A DNA stretch of 64,000 nt from Vibrionales bacterium SWAT-3 (GCA_000169995.1 AAZW01000001.1:62001-126000), one strand, 5' to 3'. Counted from the first letter of the stretch, positions 8,806 to 18,053 are shown. The notes: a model not told the origin generated them from the sequence alone. Made by a program: numbers and translations.

Positions 8806-9480
8806 ATGATTTCTAAGCTACCTCGCTGGGTTGAATACGGCGCTCTCCTGCTAGCAGGCCTTGCTGGCAGCGTAAATGCTATTGGTCTACTTGGCTTTCA
8901 ACACCAAGCTATTTCGCACATTTCAGGTACGGTCTCTTTATTGGGGAGTAGCTTGCTCACTCCAACCTCTGCTTCAGTACATCTATTACTCATCATCATG
9001 AGCTTTATGCTGGGCGCTGCTTTCAGTGGTTTTTTCATTGAAAACCAGGCTCTAAAATTAGGTCGTCGATACGGCGTTGCCCTGTGCATTGAGGGTGGCC
9101 TACTATTTTTAGCACTTTGGGCACTTCTACAAGGTTACACCTCCGGCCAATATTTTGCTTCGGCAGCTTGTGGCTTGCAGAACGCAATGATCACTACCTA
9201 CAGCGGCGCCATTATCCGTACCACACACATGAGTGGGATCATCACGGATCTTGGGATCATGATTGGCGCGCGCCTCAAAGGTATGCCCTTTGACCGCCGT
9301 AAAGCCAAACTGCTTATGTTCATCGTCATGGGTTTTCTATTTGGCGGCTTAACGGGTGCTTGCTTATTCCAGCGCTTTGAAATTCTCGCTCTGGCTTTCC
9401 CTGCCTCTTTTGCCTTTTTTATTGCGTTTAGCTACTGGCTCTATCTGTCCTATCGAACTGATACACCAGTGAATTTATAA
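8806..9480 (+). CDS. DUF1275 (YoaK-family) membrane protein
   Basis: A 224-residue protein with about six hydrophobic segments and the family features near the N terminus (LAGLAGSVNAIGLLGF, then HISGTVSLLG) and in the middle (GLQNAMITTYSGAIIRTTHMSG). DUF1275 proteins are inner-membrane proteins of unproven transport function. I chose the ATG at 8806, with AGGG 8 nt upstream, over the GTG at 8797, which lacks a ribosome site. The gene has its own putative promoter at 8769-8774. No functional partner is evident nearby. Confidence 0.85.
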   Translation: MISKLPRWVEYGALLLAGLAGSVNAIGLLGFQHQAISHISGTVSLLGSSLLTPTSASVHLLLIIMSFMLGAAFSGFFIENQALKLGRRYGVALCIEGGLLFLALWALLQGYTSGQYFASAACGLQNAMITTYSGAIIRTTHMSGIITDLGIMIGARLKGMPFDRRKAKLLMFIVMGFLFGGLTGACLFQRFEILALAFPASFAFFIAFSYWLYLSYRTDTPVNL

Positions 9481-9588
9481 AAAACTGGCAATATATCCTC
9501 AAATTACGTAACATCCGCAACACTTTATCCTAAACTCTTAATGGTTAGCAGAATAACCAGCATGAATATTTAGCGATATTTGATGAAT

Positions 9589-9611
9589 AGTATTGCAAGC
9601 AATATTAATAC
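9589..9611 (+). promoter_or_regulatory. nested inverted repeats upstream of the YjiH gene
   Basis: TATTGC-AA-GCAATA (9591-9604) sits inside a wider AGTATT ... AATACT pair (9589-9611), about 100 bp before the start codon at 9709. This is an operator-like dyad; the regulator is unknown. Confidence 0.3.
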
Positions 9612-9708
9612 TGGGTAATCTTGCATCCATTAAGAAAACACGGACGTTTAGTGAATAAAAATGCCAAGGAAGTGGCTTTTTTACGTGTAGAAATTCGAGA
9701 ACAATAAC

Positions 9709-11079
9709 ATGTCTAACAACACGAATACTGCTCAAACAGAGAAATCTAAAGGCAGTTTCTGGGTTTTCCTAATCCCATCATTGATTGGTTTATTCCTTTT
9801 CATGGCTCCAATTAGCTACCAAGGCGATCTCACTATCCCTGTTGCTATCCTAGCCAAGTCAATTCAAGCAGTTTTCGGTGAATACCTAGTCTCAATTATC
9901 ACTGCGATCGTCGCTTTCATGTCTGTAGCTTCCGTTTTAAGCACCATTTTCAAGCCTACATTCATCACATCGAATTCATTCTTAAACGGTCTTTTCAACC
10001 CTTCTCCCCTGTGGTTGTTGGTTCGTTTGATTGGCGGTGCAGCAGCGTTCATGGCGTTCTTCCAAGTAGGTCCTGAGTTTATTTGGGAAGAGAACACCGG
10101 CGGCTTAGTGCTAGAAGGCCTGCTGCCTACATTATTTTCAGTGTTCATTTTTGCTGGCCTGTTACTGCCTCTTCTACTTAACTTTGGTTTATTAGAACTG
10201 TTCGGCACACTACTAAGTAAAGTCATGCGCCCTATCTTCAACCTGCCAGGTCGTAGTGCTATCGACTGTATGGCTTCTTGGTTAGGTGATGGCAGCGTTG
10301 GTATCCTGCTGACAAGCAAACAGTACGAGAAGAAGTTCTACACACAGCGTGAAGCTGCGGTTGTAGGTACGACTTTCTCAGCGGTATCTATCACGTTCAG
10401 TCTTGTGGTTATTGCTCAAGTAGAGCTAGAGCACCTGTTCTTACCTTTCTATGCAGCAATCTGTCTAGCGGGTATTGTTGCAGCGGTAATCATCCCTCGC
10501 CTACCACCTTTGAGCATGAAGAAAGACACTTTCATCGACGGCAGCAAGCCAGAGAAAGATGCAGATGCAATCCCTGCAGGTCACTCAACGTTCTCTTGGG
10601 GCCTTGAGCTAGCAGTAAACAAAGCATCACAAGTTAAATCAGTTAAGTCTGTATTTAGCGAAGGCGTTCGTAACGCAGTGGACATGGTATTTGGTGTACT
10701 ACCTGTGGTTATGGGTCTTGGTACAATGGCGTTGGTCATTGCAGAGTACACTTCTGTGTTCTCATTCTTAGGTCAACCTTTCATTCCGTTCCTTGAGCTA
10801 TTAGGCGTTCCTGAAGCGGTTGCAGCATCAGAAACCATCGTGGTTGGTTTTGCAGACATGTTCATCCCAGCGATCCTTGCAGCGTCTATCGATAACGAAA
10901 TGACTCGCTTTGTAATTGCAGCAATGTCGGTAACTCAGTTGATTTACATGTCTGAAGTCGGTGCTCTACTTCTAGGTAGTAAGATCCCTGTCAATATCGC
11001 AGAACTATTTATTATCTTTATTCTGCGTACATTAATTACTCTTCCAGTTATTGCAGGCGTTGCTCATCTAATATTCTAA
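9709..11079 (+). CDS. YjiH-family nucleoside-recognition (Gate domain) membrane protein
   Basis: A 456-residue integral membrane protein with about 11 hydrophobic segments. Two Gate-type regions are visible: LELFGTLLSKVMRPIFNLPG with SWLGDGSVG (about 160-200), and a second in the C-terminal half (AVASETIVVGFADMFIPAIL). The family is of unproven substrate; by relatedness to nucleoside transporters it may move a small solute. A strong terminator follows at 11122, and no other gene shares its transcript. Confidence 0.85.
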   Translation: MSNNTNTAQTEKSKGSFWVFLIPSLIGLFLFMAPISYQGDLTIPVAILAKSIQAVFGEYLVSIITAIVAFMSVASVLSTIFKPTFITSNSFLNGLFNPSPLWLLVRLIGGAAAFMAFFQVGPEFIWEENTGGLVLEGLLPTLFSVFIFAGLLLPLLLNFGLLELFGTLLSKVMRPIFNLPGRSAIDCMASWLGDGSVGILLTSKQYEKKFYTQREAAVVGTTFSAVSITFSLVVIAQVELEHLFLPFYAAICLAGIVAAVIIPRLPPLSMKKDTFIDGSKPEKDADAIPAGHSTFSWGLELAVNKASQVKSVKSVFSEGVRNAVDMVFGVLPVVMGLGTMALVIAEYTSVFSFLGQPFIPFLELLGVPEAVAASETIVVGFADMFIPAILAASIDNEMTRFVIAAMSVTQLIYMSEVGALLLGSKIPVNIAELFIIFILRTLITLPVIAGVAHLIF

Positions 11080-11513
11080 ATTAGATACTACTTATATAAT
11101 TAAGTAAGCAACCCGAATTATAAAGCCTCACTTTTGTGGGGCTTTTTATTGTCCAAAATATGGGCAAATTATAAATTCAAACCCATTTATGTTTAAAAAT
11201 GGCATATCATTTAAGTTCATATCTTTTATCTAAAATGCCTATCCTATATAGAAAACCAAACGCATAAGTGCAAAATTAATACATTTTTAATTTCATCTTA
11301 AACACCCAGTTTTCTTATTCTTCAACTCATTGAAGCAATTACTAAAAGTAACAAATATGTGATTTAGTGAATTTTGTATTGTTTAGATTGTTGTATTTTT
11401 GTAGTCTATTTTGTGAATTTACATTCAAGTAAATTTCCACCCTGTCGATATATATAAATACAAAAAACAATTAACTTTAGTCTTCGCAAAGCCTGTGAGA
11501 AGGGGAAAATTCA
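11080..11513. other. AT-rich gene-free stretch before the chemoreceptor
   Basis: It contains the YjiH terminator at the left. The right ~350 bp is AT-rich and should hold the promoter of the MCP gene. A 7-bp dyad AATTTAC/GTAAATT lies near 11417-11436. I found no convincing ORF, and the sigma-28-like element I looked for has the wrong spacing. Confidence 0.5.
11122..11150 (+). terminator. terminator of the YjiH gene
   Basis: The stem AAGCCTCAC / GTGGGGCTT, containing a T-G pair, has loop TTTT and is followed by TTTTTATT. This is a clear intrinsic terminator, 43 bp after the stop codon. Confidence 0.85.
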
Positions 11514-13385
11514 ATGAAATTTAGCCATAAGGTGGTTGCTGCATCATCAGCCTTGCTGCTAGTGACAGTATCATTGCTTTCAATACAACAACTTTACACT
11601 GTGAGAAGTGCTGTACAGAACAACGTAAATGCGAGCCTAGAAGAGATGGTATCTGGTGTTAAGAACACCGTGGTATCAGAAATGAACGCTAAAAAAGCAT
11701 TGGCACAATCGACGACTGAAGTCATCGAAATTAATCCTCAAGATCGTAACTACGTTAAATCCATTCTTGAAAAGCCAAAGCTTAAAAACAGCTTCCTAGC
11801 CGTTGGTTTTGGCTATGAAGCAAACGGTTTCGTTATCGAGAATGATGACGGTTGGGAAGCTGGTCCAGATTACGATCCCCGAATTCGCCCTTGGTATATT
11901 GATGCTAAATCCAAAAACAGTTTAGTCGTCACCGCTCCTTATGTGGACGCATCAAGCAAGAAGGTGATCATCTCAGTTGGTACTCCAGTTAAAGACAACG
12001 GCCGCTTCACAGCAGGTATGTTCTACGATTTGGAATTAACCAACCTGGCAACATTGGTAAACCAAGTAAACCTATTTGATGCAGGCTACCTATTCCTTGT
12101 GACTGCTGATGGTACAACGATCGCTCACCCGAACGCGAAAAACAACGGTGAAATGCTTTCAAGCTACATGCCACAAGCAACCATTCGTGAGGGCTCTCAA
12201 GAGATCGAAGTCGACGGTAAGATGTTCCTAGTTAACTTCACTCATATCCCAAGTGAAGATTGGTACATTGGTGCCATCCTTGATGAAGAGATCGCTTACC
12301 AAACGGTCGAAGACTTGAAAAACAGCTCAATGATCTATTCTTTGATCGCTGTGATTCTTAGTATCGTTGCACTCACGGTTCTGATTCGTGTGCTAATGCG
12401 TCCACTCGATGCTCTTAACCAAGCGATTCAAGACGTGGCTAGTGGCCAAGGTGACCTAACTAAGCGTCTAGATACCAACACAGATAAAGAGTTCTCTGAC
12501 CTAGCGAAAGGCTTCAATACCTTTACTGAAAACCTACAAAATCAAATCATTCAATCGAAAGCGATTGGTGTGGAGATTAAACGTGGTACTGAAATCACAG
12601 TAAAAGGTGCTGGAGAATCAGCAAGCGCGATGAACACGCAACTGCAAGAGCTAGAACAGCTAGCAACCGCAATGAACGAAATGGCAGTAACGGCAACAGA
12701 AGTAGCCAACAATGCTCAAGGCGCAGCGGCAGCAGCTCGTGAAGCCGACGATGCAACACTAGACGGTACCTCTGTAGTAAGTGAAACCACTCAAGCGATT
12801 GATAACCTATCAGAGCGTATCGACCAAGCAGTCGCTGAAGTACAAGTTCTAGAATCAGCAACAGCTAACATCGAGACGATTCTTAAAGTTATCAACGATA
12901 TTGCTGACCAAACCAATCTACTGGCACTAAACGCGGCAATTGAAGCAGCACGTGCGGGTGAGTCTGGTCGTGGTTTCGCAGTCGTAGCCGATGAAGTTCG
13001 AACTCTAGCGCAGCGTACTCAAGAGTCGACCACTGAAATCCGTAACATGATTGAACAGCTACAAGCCGGTGCTAGCTCAGTATCTAACGCGATGAATCAA
13101 AGTAAAGATACTGCCACTGATGCCGTTGAACGTGCTCAGCAAGCAAACTCTTCACTGGACCGTATCCGTGACGCGATTCAGCGTATCTCTGATATGAACA
13201 TTCAAATTGCTTCAGCAGCAGAAGAGCAGAGCTTAGTAGCGGAAGAGATCAACAACAACACAGTTAAGATCAAAGACCTTTCAACACAAGTGTCGACTGC
13301 AGCTCAAGAAGCGAATACCGCGATGCAAGTACAAACCGACAATGTTCGCCAGCAAGACGAGCTATTGAATAAGTTTACGGTTTAG
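11514..13385 (+). CDS. methyl-accepting chemotaxis protein with dCache sensor
   Basis: A 623-residue chemoreceptor. There is an N-terminal membrane helix (about 8-28) and a periplasmic double-Cache region (about 35-275) with the family run [12 protein letters not shown] and later [13 protein letters not shown] second membrane helix (about 277-298), a HAMP domain (about 300-352) and a long signalling domain follow. The conserved hairpin tip is present as [20 protein letters not shown]. dCache domains commonly bind amino acids or other small carboxylates; the ligand here cannot be assigned. The start is supported by GAGAAGGGG about 8 nt upstream. No che genes are adjacent, which is normal for Vibrio MCPs. 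Confidence 0.95.
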   Translation: MKFSHKVVAASSALLLVTVSLLSIQQLYTVRSAVQNNVNASLEEMVSGVKNTVVSEMNAKKALAQSTTEVIEINPQDRNYVKSILEKPKLKNSFLAVGFGYEANGFVIENDDGWEAGPDYDPRIRPWYIDAKSKNSLVVTAPYVDASSKKVIISVGTPVKDNGRFTAGMFYDLELTNLATLVNQVNLFDAGYLFLVTADGTTIAHPNAKNNGEMLSSYMPQATIREGSQEIEVDGKMFLVNFTHIPSEDWYIGAILDEEIAYQTVEDLKNSSMIYSLIAVILSIVALTVLIRVLMRPLDALNQAIQDVASGQGDLTKRLDTNTDKEFSDLAKGFNTFTENLQNQIIQSKAIGVEIKRGTEITVKGAGESASAMNTQLQELEQLATAMNEMAVTATEVANNAQGAAAAAREADDATLDGTSVVSETTQAIDNLSERIDQAVAEVQVLESATANIETILKVINDIADQTNLLALNAAIEAARAGESGRGFAVVADEVRTLAQRTQESTTEIRNMIEQLQAGASSVSNAMNQSKDTATDAVERAQQANSSLDRIRDAIQRISDMNIQIASAAEEQSLVAEEINNNTVKIKDLSTQVSTAAQEANTAMQVQTDNVRQQDELLNKFTV

Positions 13386-13428
13386 TCACCTTTAGCTTTG
13401 AGCAGCTAGATTCCTAGCTTCAAATCAA

Positions 13429-13464
13429 AAAGGCCCGCTTACTCAAATGAGTAGGCGGGCCTTT
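13429..13464. terminator. bidirectional terminator between MCP and amylase genes
   Basis: A long stem pairs AAAGGCCCGC (13429-13438) with GCGGGCCTTT (13455-13464), extended by TACTC/GAGTA inside. A-rich sequence lies to the left and T-rich to the right, so it serves both convergent genes. Confidence 0.9.
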
Positions 13465-13492
13465 CTTTTAATCTCTTCTTAAAGTGGGCCGA

Positions 13493-14899
13493 TTAACTGT
13501 TCACAGGCTCGGGGTCATTGGTTGTCAGCATCATGCATTGATTGGATTCAACCTTGATTGTTACTTTGCTATCAATGCAATCAATCACTTTGCCTGACAG
13601 CAAGTCCGCTACAGGTCCAGTCCAAGAGAGCGATGCAGTTTTGCTTCGCTTAGACTTATTGATCACTACAATGCCTTTGTCTCCACGAACAAATACCAAT
13701 AAGTCATCATTTGCCTCAACCACACGCATCGCTTCACCATGAACATGATTATGGAATTGAATCATGCTTTTCATGTAAGGCGCTTGCCAATCATTGAGCC
13801 AACGAGGCTGACCATTCCGATCCAGAATACCGCTTGTGCTTAATTCACTGTAAACCAGTGGCACACCGCCATCTCGACCAAGAATGAAGGCATGAGCCAA
13901 ACGCTCGTCCACTTCATCCATTACATGCTCCAAAAACACCTCGTTATTTGGAATGTCATGGGTTACTGCAAAGGTTATCGCTCTCATGTTCGACAAAGCT
14001 TGCCCAAAACAGTACGGGTTAATCAAAGATTTAAAACTGCCCTGCTCTTCAAAGGCTTTGAAGATAGTATTGAACAGTGGGAAATCGTAAGCTCCTAGAC
14101 GAGTGTGCTTTAGGTAGGGCTCAAGAAACAGTTGGTACTCTTCCTCCGTCGCACCGCCATCGGTAATGATCTCGCCAAAGATGTGCATTTCTTCGCAGAT
14201 ATCATCCGTCCACACCTTACGCAAGTGTGACAGTGTCATGTGTTTTGCAGCATCAATGCGGAAACCTTTCACACCAATCGCTTTCATAGCTTTTAGGTAA
14301 GCTCGCTGCTGTTCAACCACATTGTCGTTGTCTAACAGGGTTGGTAAGCCCGGATCGCTGGCTCCGCCAGTAATACGTCCATTCTGCACTTCCCATGTGT
14401 CTTTCCAGTTTTTGATTCCAAACGCTTCTACGAAGTCATTTTCATCAAAAAGTGGCTTAGACAGATCACCAAACAAACGGATAGATTCATAGTATTCAGG
14501 GTCTTTTTGGTAAGACGCCATATCTTGTTCATTTGGATAGGTCAGATCACTGCGGATGTCAGACTCGTTTGCCATGTGGTTGAACACCACGTCCACATAG
14601 GTACGCAGCCCGTGTTGCTTTAACGTGTCTACCATCGCTTTAAAATCTTGTGTGTCACCCAACTGATTATCAATCACACGATAATCTTGTGGCTGATAAC
14701 GTTGCCACCATTGAGTGCCAGACGCTCTATCGGCGCCCTTAGGGCCGCGCAACGACTTCATCGCTGGTGAAACTAAAACTGATTTATAACCCAACTCTTG
14801 GATCAGTGGGGCGCTCTTCATTACGTCAGCGTAGCACCAGTCAAAGGCATGCAAGATAACATCTGTCGCTGGGTTGCTTAACATAGCTGAACTCTCCAT
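13493..14899 (-). CDS. cytoplasmic GH13 alpha-amylase
   Basis: A 468-residue glycoside hydrolase family 13 enzyme without a signal peptide, so it probably acts on intracellular maltodextrin or glycogen. The GH13 regions are visible: DVVFNH (region I), GFRIDAAKH with the nucleophile Asp (region II), FGEI with the acid/base Glu (region III) and VTHDIPNN with the third Asp (region IV; the family usually has NHD, so the Asn is replaced by Thr). A short C-terminal beta domain follows. AGGAGA lies 6 nt upstream of the ATG at 14899. MalT-box-like motifs upstream (15012-15088) suggest maltose-regulon control. Confidence 0.9.
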   Translation of the reverse strand: MESSAMLSNPATDVILHAFDWCYADVMKSAPLIQELGYKSVLVSPAMKSLRGPKGADRASGTQWWQRYQPQDYRVIDNQLGDTQDFKAMVDTLKQHGLRTYVDVVFNHMANESDIRSDLTYPNEQDMASYQKDPEYYESIRLFGDLSKPLFDENDFVEAFGIKNWKDTWEVQNGRITGGASDPGLPTLLDNDNVVEQQRAYLKAMKAIGVKGFRIDAAKHMTLSHLRKVWTDDICEEMHIFGEIITDGGATEEEYQLFLEPYLKHTRLGAYDFPLFNTIFKAFEEQGSFKSLINPYCFGQALSNMRAITFAVTHDIPNNEVFLEHVMDEVDERLAHAFILGRDGGVPLVYSELSTSGILDRNGQPRWLNDWQAPYMKSMIQFHNHVHGEAMRVVEANDDLLVFVRGDKGIVVINKSKRSKTASLSWTGPVADLLSGKVIDCIDSKVTIKVESNQCMMLTTNDPEPVNS

Positions 14900-15011
14900 G
14901 TTGTTCTCCTACCAAACTCGTTTACAGCTTTTTAGATAAAGTAAAGGCTAAAGGCAAAGCTGCTTAAATTTCCTCAAGAATGGTGTTTATTATATGAGTT
15001 ACTCATTAAAA

Positions 15012-15088
15012 CCCCTCCTCCTCCTACTAATTACTCCCGGTGGATGATGAAGGGCGTAGCATTAATTATCGCATAGCGTCTGGGATGA
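15012..15088 (-). promoter_or_regulatory. cluster of MalT-box-like sites upstream of the alpha-amylase
   Basis: Three matches to the enterobacterial MalT box GGGGAKGAGG lie within 77 bp: TAGGAGGAGG on the minus strand near 15016-15025 (8/10), GTGGATGATG at 15040-15049 (8/10) and TGGGATGAAC at 15081-15090 (7/10). They are 110-190 bp upstream of the amylase start. The matches were made by eye; one region is simple CTC-repeat sequence, so chance is possible. Confidence 0.4.
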
Positions 15089-15132
15089 ACACTCAGCCAT
15101 AATCCAATTAAATTTATCAAAAAGTTACAAAA

Positions 15133-15156
15133 AAGGAGCGTATATACGCTCCTTTA
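15133..15156 (-). terminator. terminator of ppiC
   Basis: A 24-bp perfect palindrome centred on GGAGCGTATATACGCTCC, bounded by AAA/TTT runs, lies 26 bp after the ppiC stop. The perfect symmetry leaves only a minimal loop. A-tracts to its left become a U-tract on the minus strand. Confidence 0.75.
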
Positions 15157-15181
15157 TATTCCATCTAACACATATCTTACA

Positions 15182-15460
15182 CTAGGTTCTATAAAGAACC
15201 TTAACCACGTGCCAGCCGAATTTCGTTTTAACAAGATGTGGGACCAGCGTCTCGCCAGAAAAACAAACCTTATCAAACTGAGGCACCATTTGACCTTTTT
15301 GGAACTCGCCTAAATCGCCGCCCTTTTTGCCCGATGGGCACGTTGAGTGCTTCTTCGCTAATGTTTGAAATTTAGCGCCCTTTTTTAGCTGCTTGATGAT
15401 GTCTTCTGCTTGTTCTTTGTGCTTCACCAAAATATGAAGCGCTGCTGCTGTTCTTGCCAT
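15182..15460 (-). CDS. ppiC: parvulin peptidyl-prolyl cis-trans isomerase
   Basis: A 92-residue single-domain parvulin, almost the same length as E. coli PpiC (93) and closely similar along its whole length. Visible family features are [12 protein letters not shown] at the start, [13 protein letters not shown] in the middle and [12 protein letters not shown] at the end. There is no signal peptide, so it acts in the cytoplasm on X-Pro bonds of folding proteins. It is monocistronic with its own terminator. Confidence 0.95.
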   Translation of the reverse strand: MARTAAALHILVKHKEQAEDIIKQLKKGAKFQTLAKKHSTCPSGKKGGDLGEFQKGQMVPQFDKVCFSGETLVPHLVKTKFGWHVVKVLYRT

Positions 15461-15673
15461 GATAACTCTCAGTTTGTTGCTGTCTGCTTGCCGACTTGCA
15501 TTCGTCGACAGCGAGTATTTAGCGTGATTTTAACCCAAGAAACACCATTCTTCACTCTATAACCGAAAACAACCGCCTTAAAGCCCCCAAAAACAGTAGA
15601 GTTACTTGCCGCGACTGCTATTTCCCTTTAAATTATTCTTTATAAATTAAGCGTGTAGTAAATAGGAGCCATT

Positions 15674-16588
15674 ATGGCCAAACCGATCAGTAAAGCGAGT
15701 CAGTCACAGGGAATGTTGATGTTCAAATTGTCCCTCACTCAAAGTTTTGCGATTGGCACACTTAAAGTCAGGGAAATCGTGCCTTTTCAACCGATGACCC
15801 AAATTCCCTACTCTCACCACCATGTGATTGGCACCGTGACCATTCGCAACCTTACGGTTCCAGTGATTGATATGTCTGCAGCGATTGGCTTTCGCCCGAT
15901 CACTCCCGCTGAATACAATGATTGTGTACTCATCGTGACCGACTGCTTAAGAACGGTCGTAGCATTCTTAGTTCGCTCAATCGATAAAATCATTGAATGT
16001 GATTGGAAGAGTATTGAATCACCACCTGCGAGTGTCGGTCGTAATGTCTTTGTGACGGGCATTACTCGTTTTGAAGATCGTATCGTGCAAATGCTCGATG
16101 TCGAACTACTGCTCTCTAAGATCTACCCAGATTACGAGAACGCGCATATTCCAATGCTGACCGATGTAGAAAGGGAGCGCCTCAAGGCACTAAACATTTT
16201 ATTGGTGGATGACTCTTTGATTGCGCGTAAGCAGCTGTCTGATGCTCTGGACAGCATCAACATTCCTTACAGTATTTGTAACAACGGATTAGATGCGATT
16301 GACCTAATGCGACGCCAAGCTAGCGTGGGCAAAGCGATTGACCTTCTTGTCAGTGACATTGAAATGCCGGGATTGGATGGTTACGAACTTGCATTTGAAG
16401 TACAAAATGACAGCGCACTGAGCCATGCTTACTGTATTTTGCATACCTCACTATCGAGTGAGATCTGTGTTGATCGTGCGAATCAGGTGGGTGCCCATGA
16501 AGCGCTTGAAAAGTTCAATGCGGGTGAGTTAATCGAAGCCATGCTACGCGGCGCAAAGGTCTTAAACGACGCCTCTACGGCTGCTTAG
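15674..16588 (+). CDS. cheV: CheV chemotaxis coupling protein (CheW-REC)
   Basis: A 304-residue fusion of an N-terminal CheW domain (about 10-155) and a C-terminal receiver domain (about 172-298). The receiver keeps the acidic pair in LLVDDS, the phospho-acceptor Asp in VSDIEMPG, the switch Thr in HTSLSS and the Lys in EKFNAGEL, so it should be phosphorylated by CheA. By family it couples receptors to CheA and tunes adaptation. The ribosome site AGGAG precedes the ATG. Vibrios carry several CheV paralogues; the one meant here cannot be numbered from sequence alone. Confidence 0.93.
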   Translation: MAKPISKASQSQGMLMFKLSLTQSFAIGTLKVREIVPFQPMTQIPYSHHHVIGTVTIRNLTVPVIDMSAAIGFRPITPAEYNDCVLIVTDCLRTVVAFLVRSIDKIIECDWKSIESPPASVGRNVFVTGITRFEDRIVQMLDVELLLSKIYPDYENAHIPMLTDVERERLKALNILLVDDSLIARKQLSDALDSINIPYSICNNGLDAIDLMRRQASVGKAIDLLVSDIEMPGLDGYELAFEVQNDSALSHAYCILHTSLSSEICVDRANQVGAHEALEKFNAGELIEAMLRGAKVLNDASTAA

Positions 16589-16598
16589 GGCTCTTCAC

Positions 16599-16635
16599 GA
16601 AGCTAAACCAGCAGCATGTTCAATGGTTTAGCTTC
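16599..16635. terminator. inverted repeat between cheV and the adenosyltransferase-like gene
   Basis: A 12-bp perfect stem GAAGCTAAACCA (16599-16610) / TGGTTTAGCTTC (16624-16635) lies between convergent genes. The U-tract is poor on both strands, so termination is likely but not certain. Confidence 0.5.
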
Positions 16636-16680
16636 TAAGTCTCTTATTTCTTCAAATCTCAATAAGAATAGAGCTAATCG

Positions 16681-17259
16681 CTAGCCACTCTTTTTCGGCG
16701 TAGAGCTTTTGGGCATAGAATAGCTCTTACTCACGAATTCCACTTCCTCTACTTCATTGACATGATTAGTGAAAGATGCCAATGCATACAGTGTGTTCGC
16801 AACTAAGTTAGCGTATTTAAAAAGAATCGGATCCGGTGACTTTTTACTTTCATGATGCTCAATGCTCACCAAAGCCCGCACTACTTTCTTAGCCTGGCAA
16901 CGACACAAATGAAGCTCACTCGATACTCGATTCCCACCAGGTAATACGAACCCTTTGAAGCCACCTTCTAACTGCTCACGGATGCCGTGGTAATCTTGCT
17001 TAAGCTCGACCAGTTCGGATTCAGTAATCGCTAACTTCCCACGTACGGAACCATTCAAATGATAGATGTTCGGCTGCAGGCGTTGCAGGATCTCGCGGAC
17101 TTGTGGTTCCAATTCCAATGAAAGAACCAATCCAACTCGGCAACAAAGCTCGTCCGACAGAATCTCAAAATCACAGATAGGGCTGTCTTCATAAATAAAC
17201 GGGTAACAGAACTCGTCCCAATCTCGACTTACTGGTTTCACGTAGCGATCCTTACACAT
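16681..17259 (-). CDS. PduO/MMAB-type cobalamin adenosyltransferase-like protein lacking the P-loop region
   Basis: A 192-residue protein whose C-terminal half resembles PduO-type ATP:cob(I)alamin adenosyltransferases: FVLPGGNRVSSELHLCRCQAKKVVRAL, then LFKYANLVANTLYALA. The family's N-terminal ATP-binding motif (T-x-x-GD-x-G-x-T) is absent. The first ~40 residues instead read RDWDEFCYPFIYEDS and contain extra cysteines. It may therefore be a diverged cobalamin- or nucleotide-binding protein rather than an active transferase. No cobalamin genes adjoin; it converges on cheV and precedes the hut genes with a 143-bp gap. Confidence 0.65.
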   Translation of the reverse strand: MCKDRYVKPVSRDWDEFCYPFIYEDSPICDFEILSDELCCRVGLVLSLELEPQVREILQRLQPNIYHLNGSVRGKLAITESELVELKQDYHGIREQLEGGFKGFVLPGGNRVSSELHLCRCQAKKVVRALVSIEHHESKKSPDPILFKYANLVANTLYALASFTNHVNEVEEVEFVSKSYSMPKSSTPKKSG

Positions 17260-17357
17260 AAATATTAATCAAACGCCAATATACCAAACTCTTTGATTTA
17301 GTCTGCTTTTTCTCACATCAACGCCCAGTGTGTTTACAACGATTTTTAGACGTAAAA

Positions 17358-17379
17358 AAGCCCTCACATTGGAGGGCTT
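17358..17379 (-). terminator. terminator of the hutWXZ operon
   Basis: Stem AAGCCCTC / GAGGGCTT (17358-17365 with 17372-17379). It is followed on the minus strand by TTTT, 24 bp past the hutZ stop. Confidence 0.8.
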
Positions 17380-17402
17380 CTTAAATAACCAGTTACATGA
17401 GG

Positions 17403-17933
17403 TTACTCGTTAGATACTTTTTTGTGGCCTTCTTGCAAGTGAACGAAATCTACTAGATCGTCACCCGATACTTGGTATGCCTGACCAAAGCCTTTAACGA
17501 ACAAGCCGTTCTCTGCTTTAAGATTGAACAGAGAGAAATCTTGAAGCTGGCTCAAACCATCGATGATCTCGCCGAAACGCTCTTGCATCTGGCCGATCAC
17601 TTGAGTCCAAAGTTCTGTTTCACGCTCGACAACACTTGCTTGTGCATCAAACGTTAAACGCTTACGAGCGTAAAGCTGCTTTGAGCTCTCTTCATCTTCA
17701 ATCATCATCAAAGAAACTTGTGGGTTCGCTTTCAAGTTACGAGCGTGACGAGCAATATCGGAAATTAGAACAAAGTAACCTTCTTGGTTTTGAACGAACG
17801 GCGCGTAGCTCACGTTCGGGCGACCCTCTTCATCAACAGTTGCCAGTTGAAGGGTACGACGCTCTTGGCGAAACTCTTTAATTTCTGGACCTAGGCGACC
17901 TTGTAGACGTTCTTGTTTTACTTGCTGTTCCAT
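17403..17933 (-). CDS. hutZ: heme-utilisation protein HutZ
   Basis: A 176-residue split-barrel (PNPOx-like) HugZ/HutZ family protein. HutZ of V. cholerae binds heme and participates in its breakdown in the cytoplasm. His170, the reported axial ligand, and Asp132, its hydrogen-bond partner, are both present at exactly these numbers here. It is the last gene of hutW-hutX-hutZ, divergent from tonB-exbBD-hutBCD. The ATG at 17933 has AAGGAAT upstream. A 9-bp inverted repeat lies in the hutX-hutZ gap. Confidence 0.95.
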   Translation of the reverse strand: MEQQVKQERLQGRLGPEIKEFRQERRTLQLATVDEEGRPNVSYAPFVQNQEGYFVLISDIARHARNLKANPQVSLMMIEDEESSKQLYARKRLTFDAQASVVERETELWTQVIGQMQERFGEIIDGLSQLQDFSLFNLKAENGLFVKGFGQAYQVSGDDLVDFVHLQEGHKKVSNE

Positions 17934-17972
17934 GGGTAATTCCTTTATTCACTTTCTCTGATTTATTATTTT

Positions 17973-18018
17973 TGCTCGAGGTTGAGCGATCATTAGCGAA
18001 CTAAACGATCCTCGAGCA
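17973..18018 (-). repeat. intercistronic inverted repeat between hutX and hutZ
   Basis: TGCTCGAGG (17973-17981) pairs perfectly with CCTCGAGCA (18010-18018) around a 28-nt loop. In the direction of transcription it is followed by A's rather than T's, so it is not an intrinsic terminator. It could be a processing or stability hairpin in the hutWXZ mRNA. Confidence 0.5.
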
Positions 18019-18053
18019 TTGATGTCTTACTAACTATTACTGCTGAATTCTGT

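Noticed and set aside
11414..11450. Possible flagellar sigma-28 promoter before the chemoreceptor
   Set aside because: The TAAA and GTCGATAT elements are 10 nt apart; the family needs about 15.
12595..12861. Leucine-rich minus-strand ORF inside the chemoreceptor gene
   Set aside because: Composition is an antisense artefact of the Ala/Gln-rich coiled-coil signalling domain.
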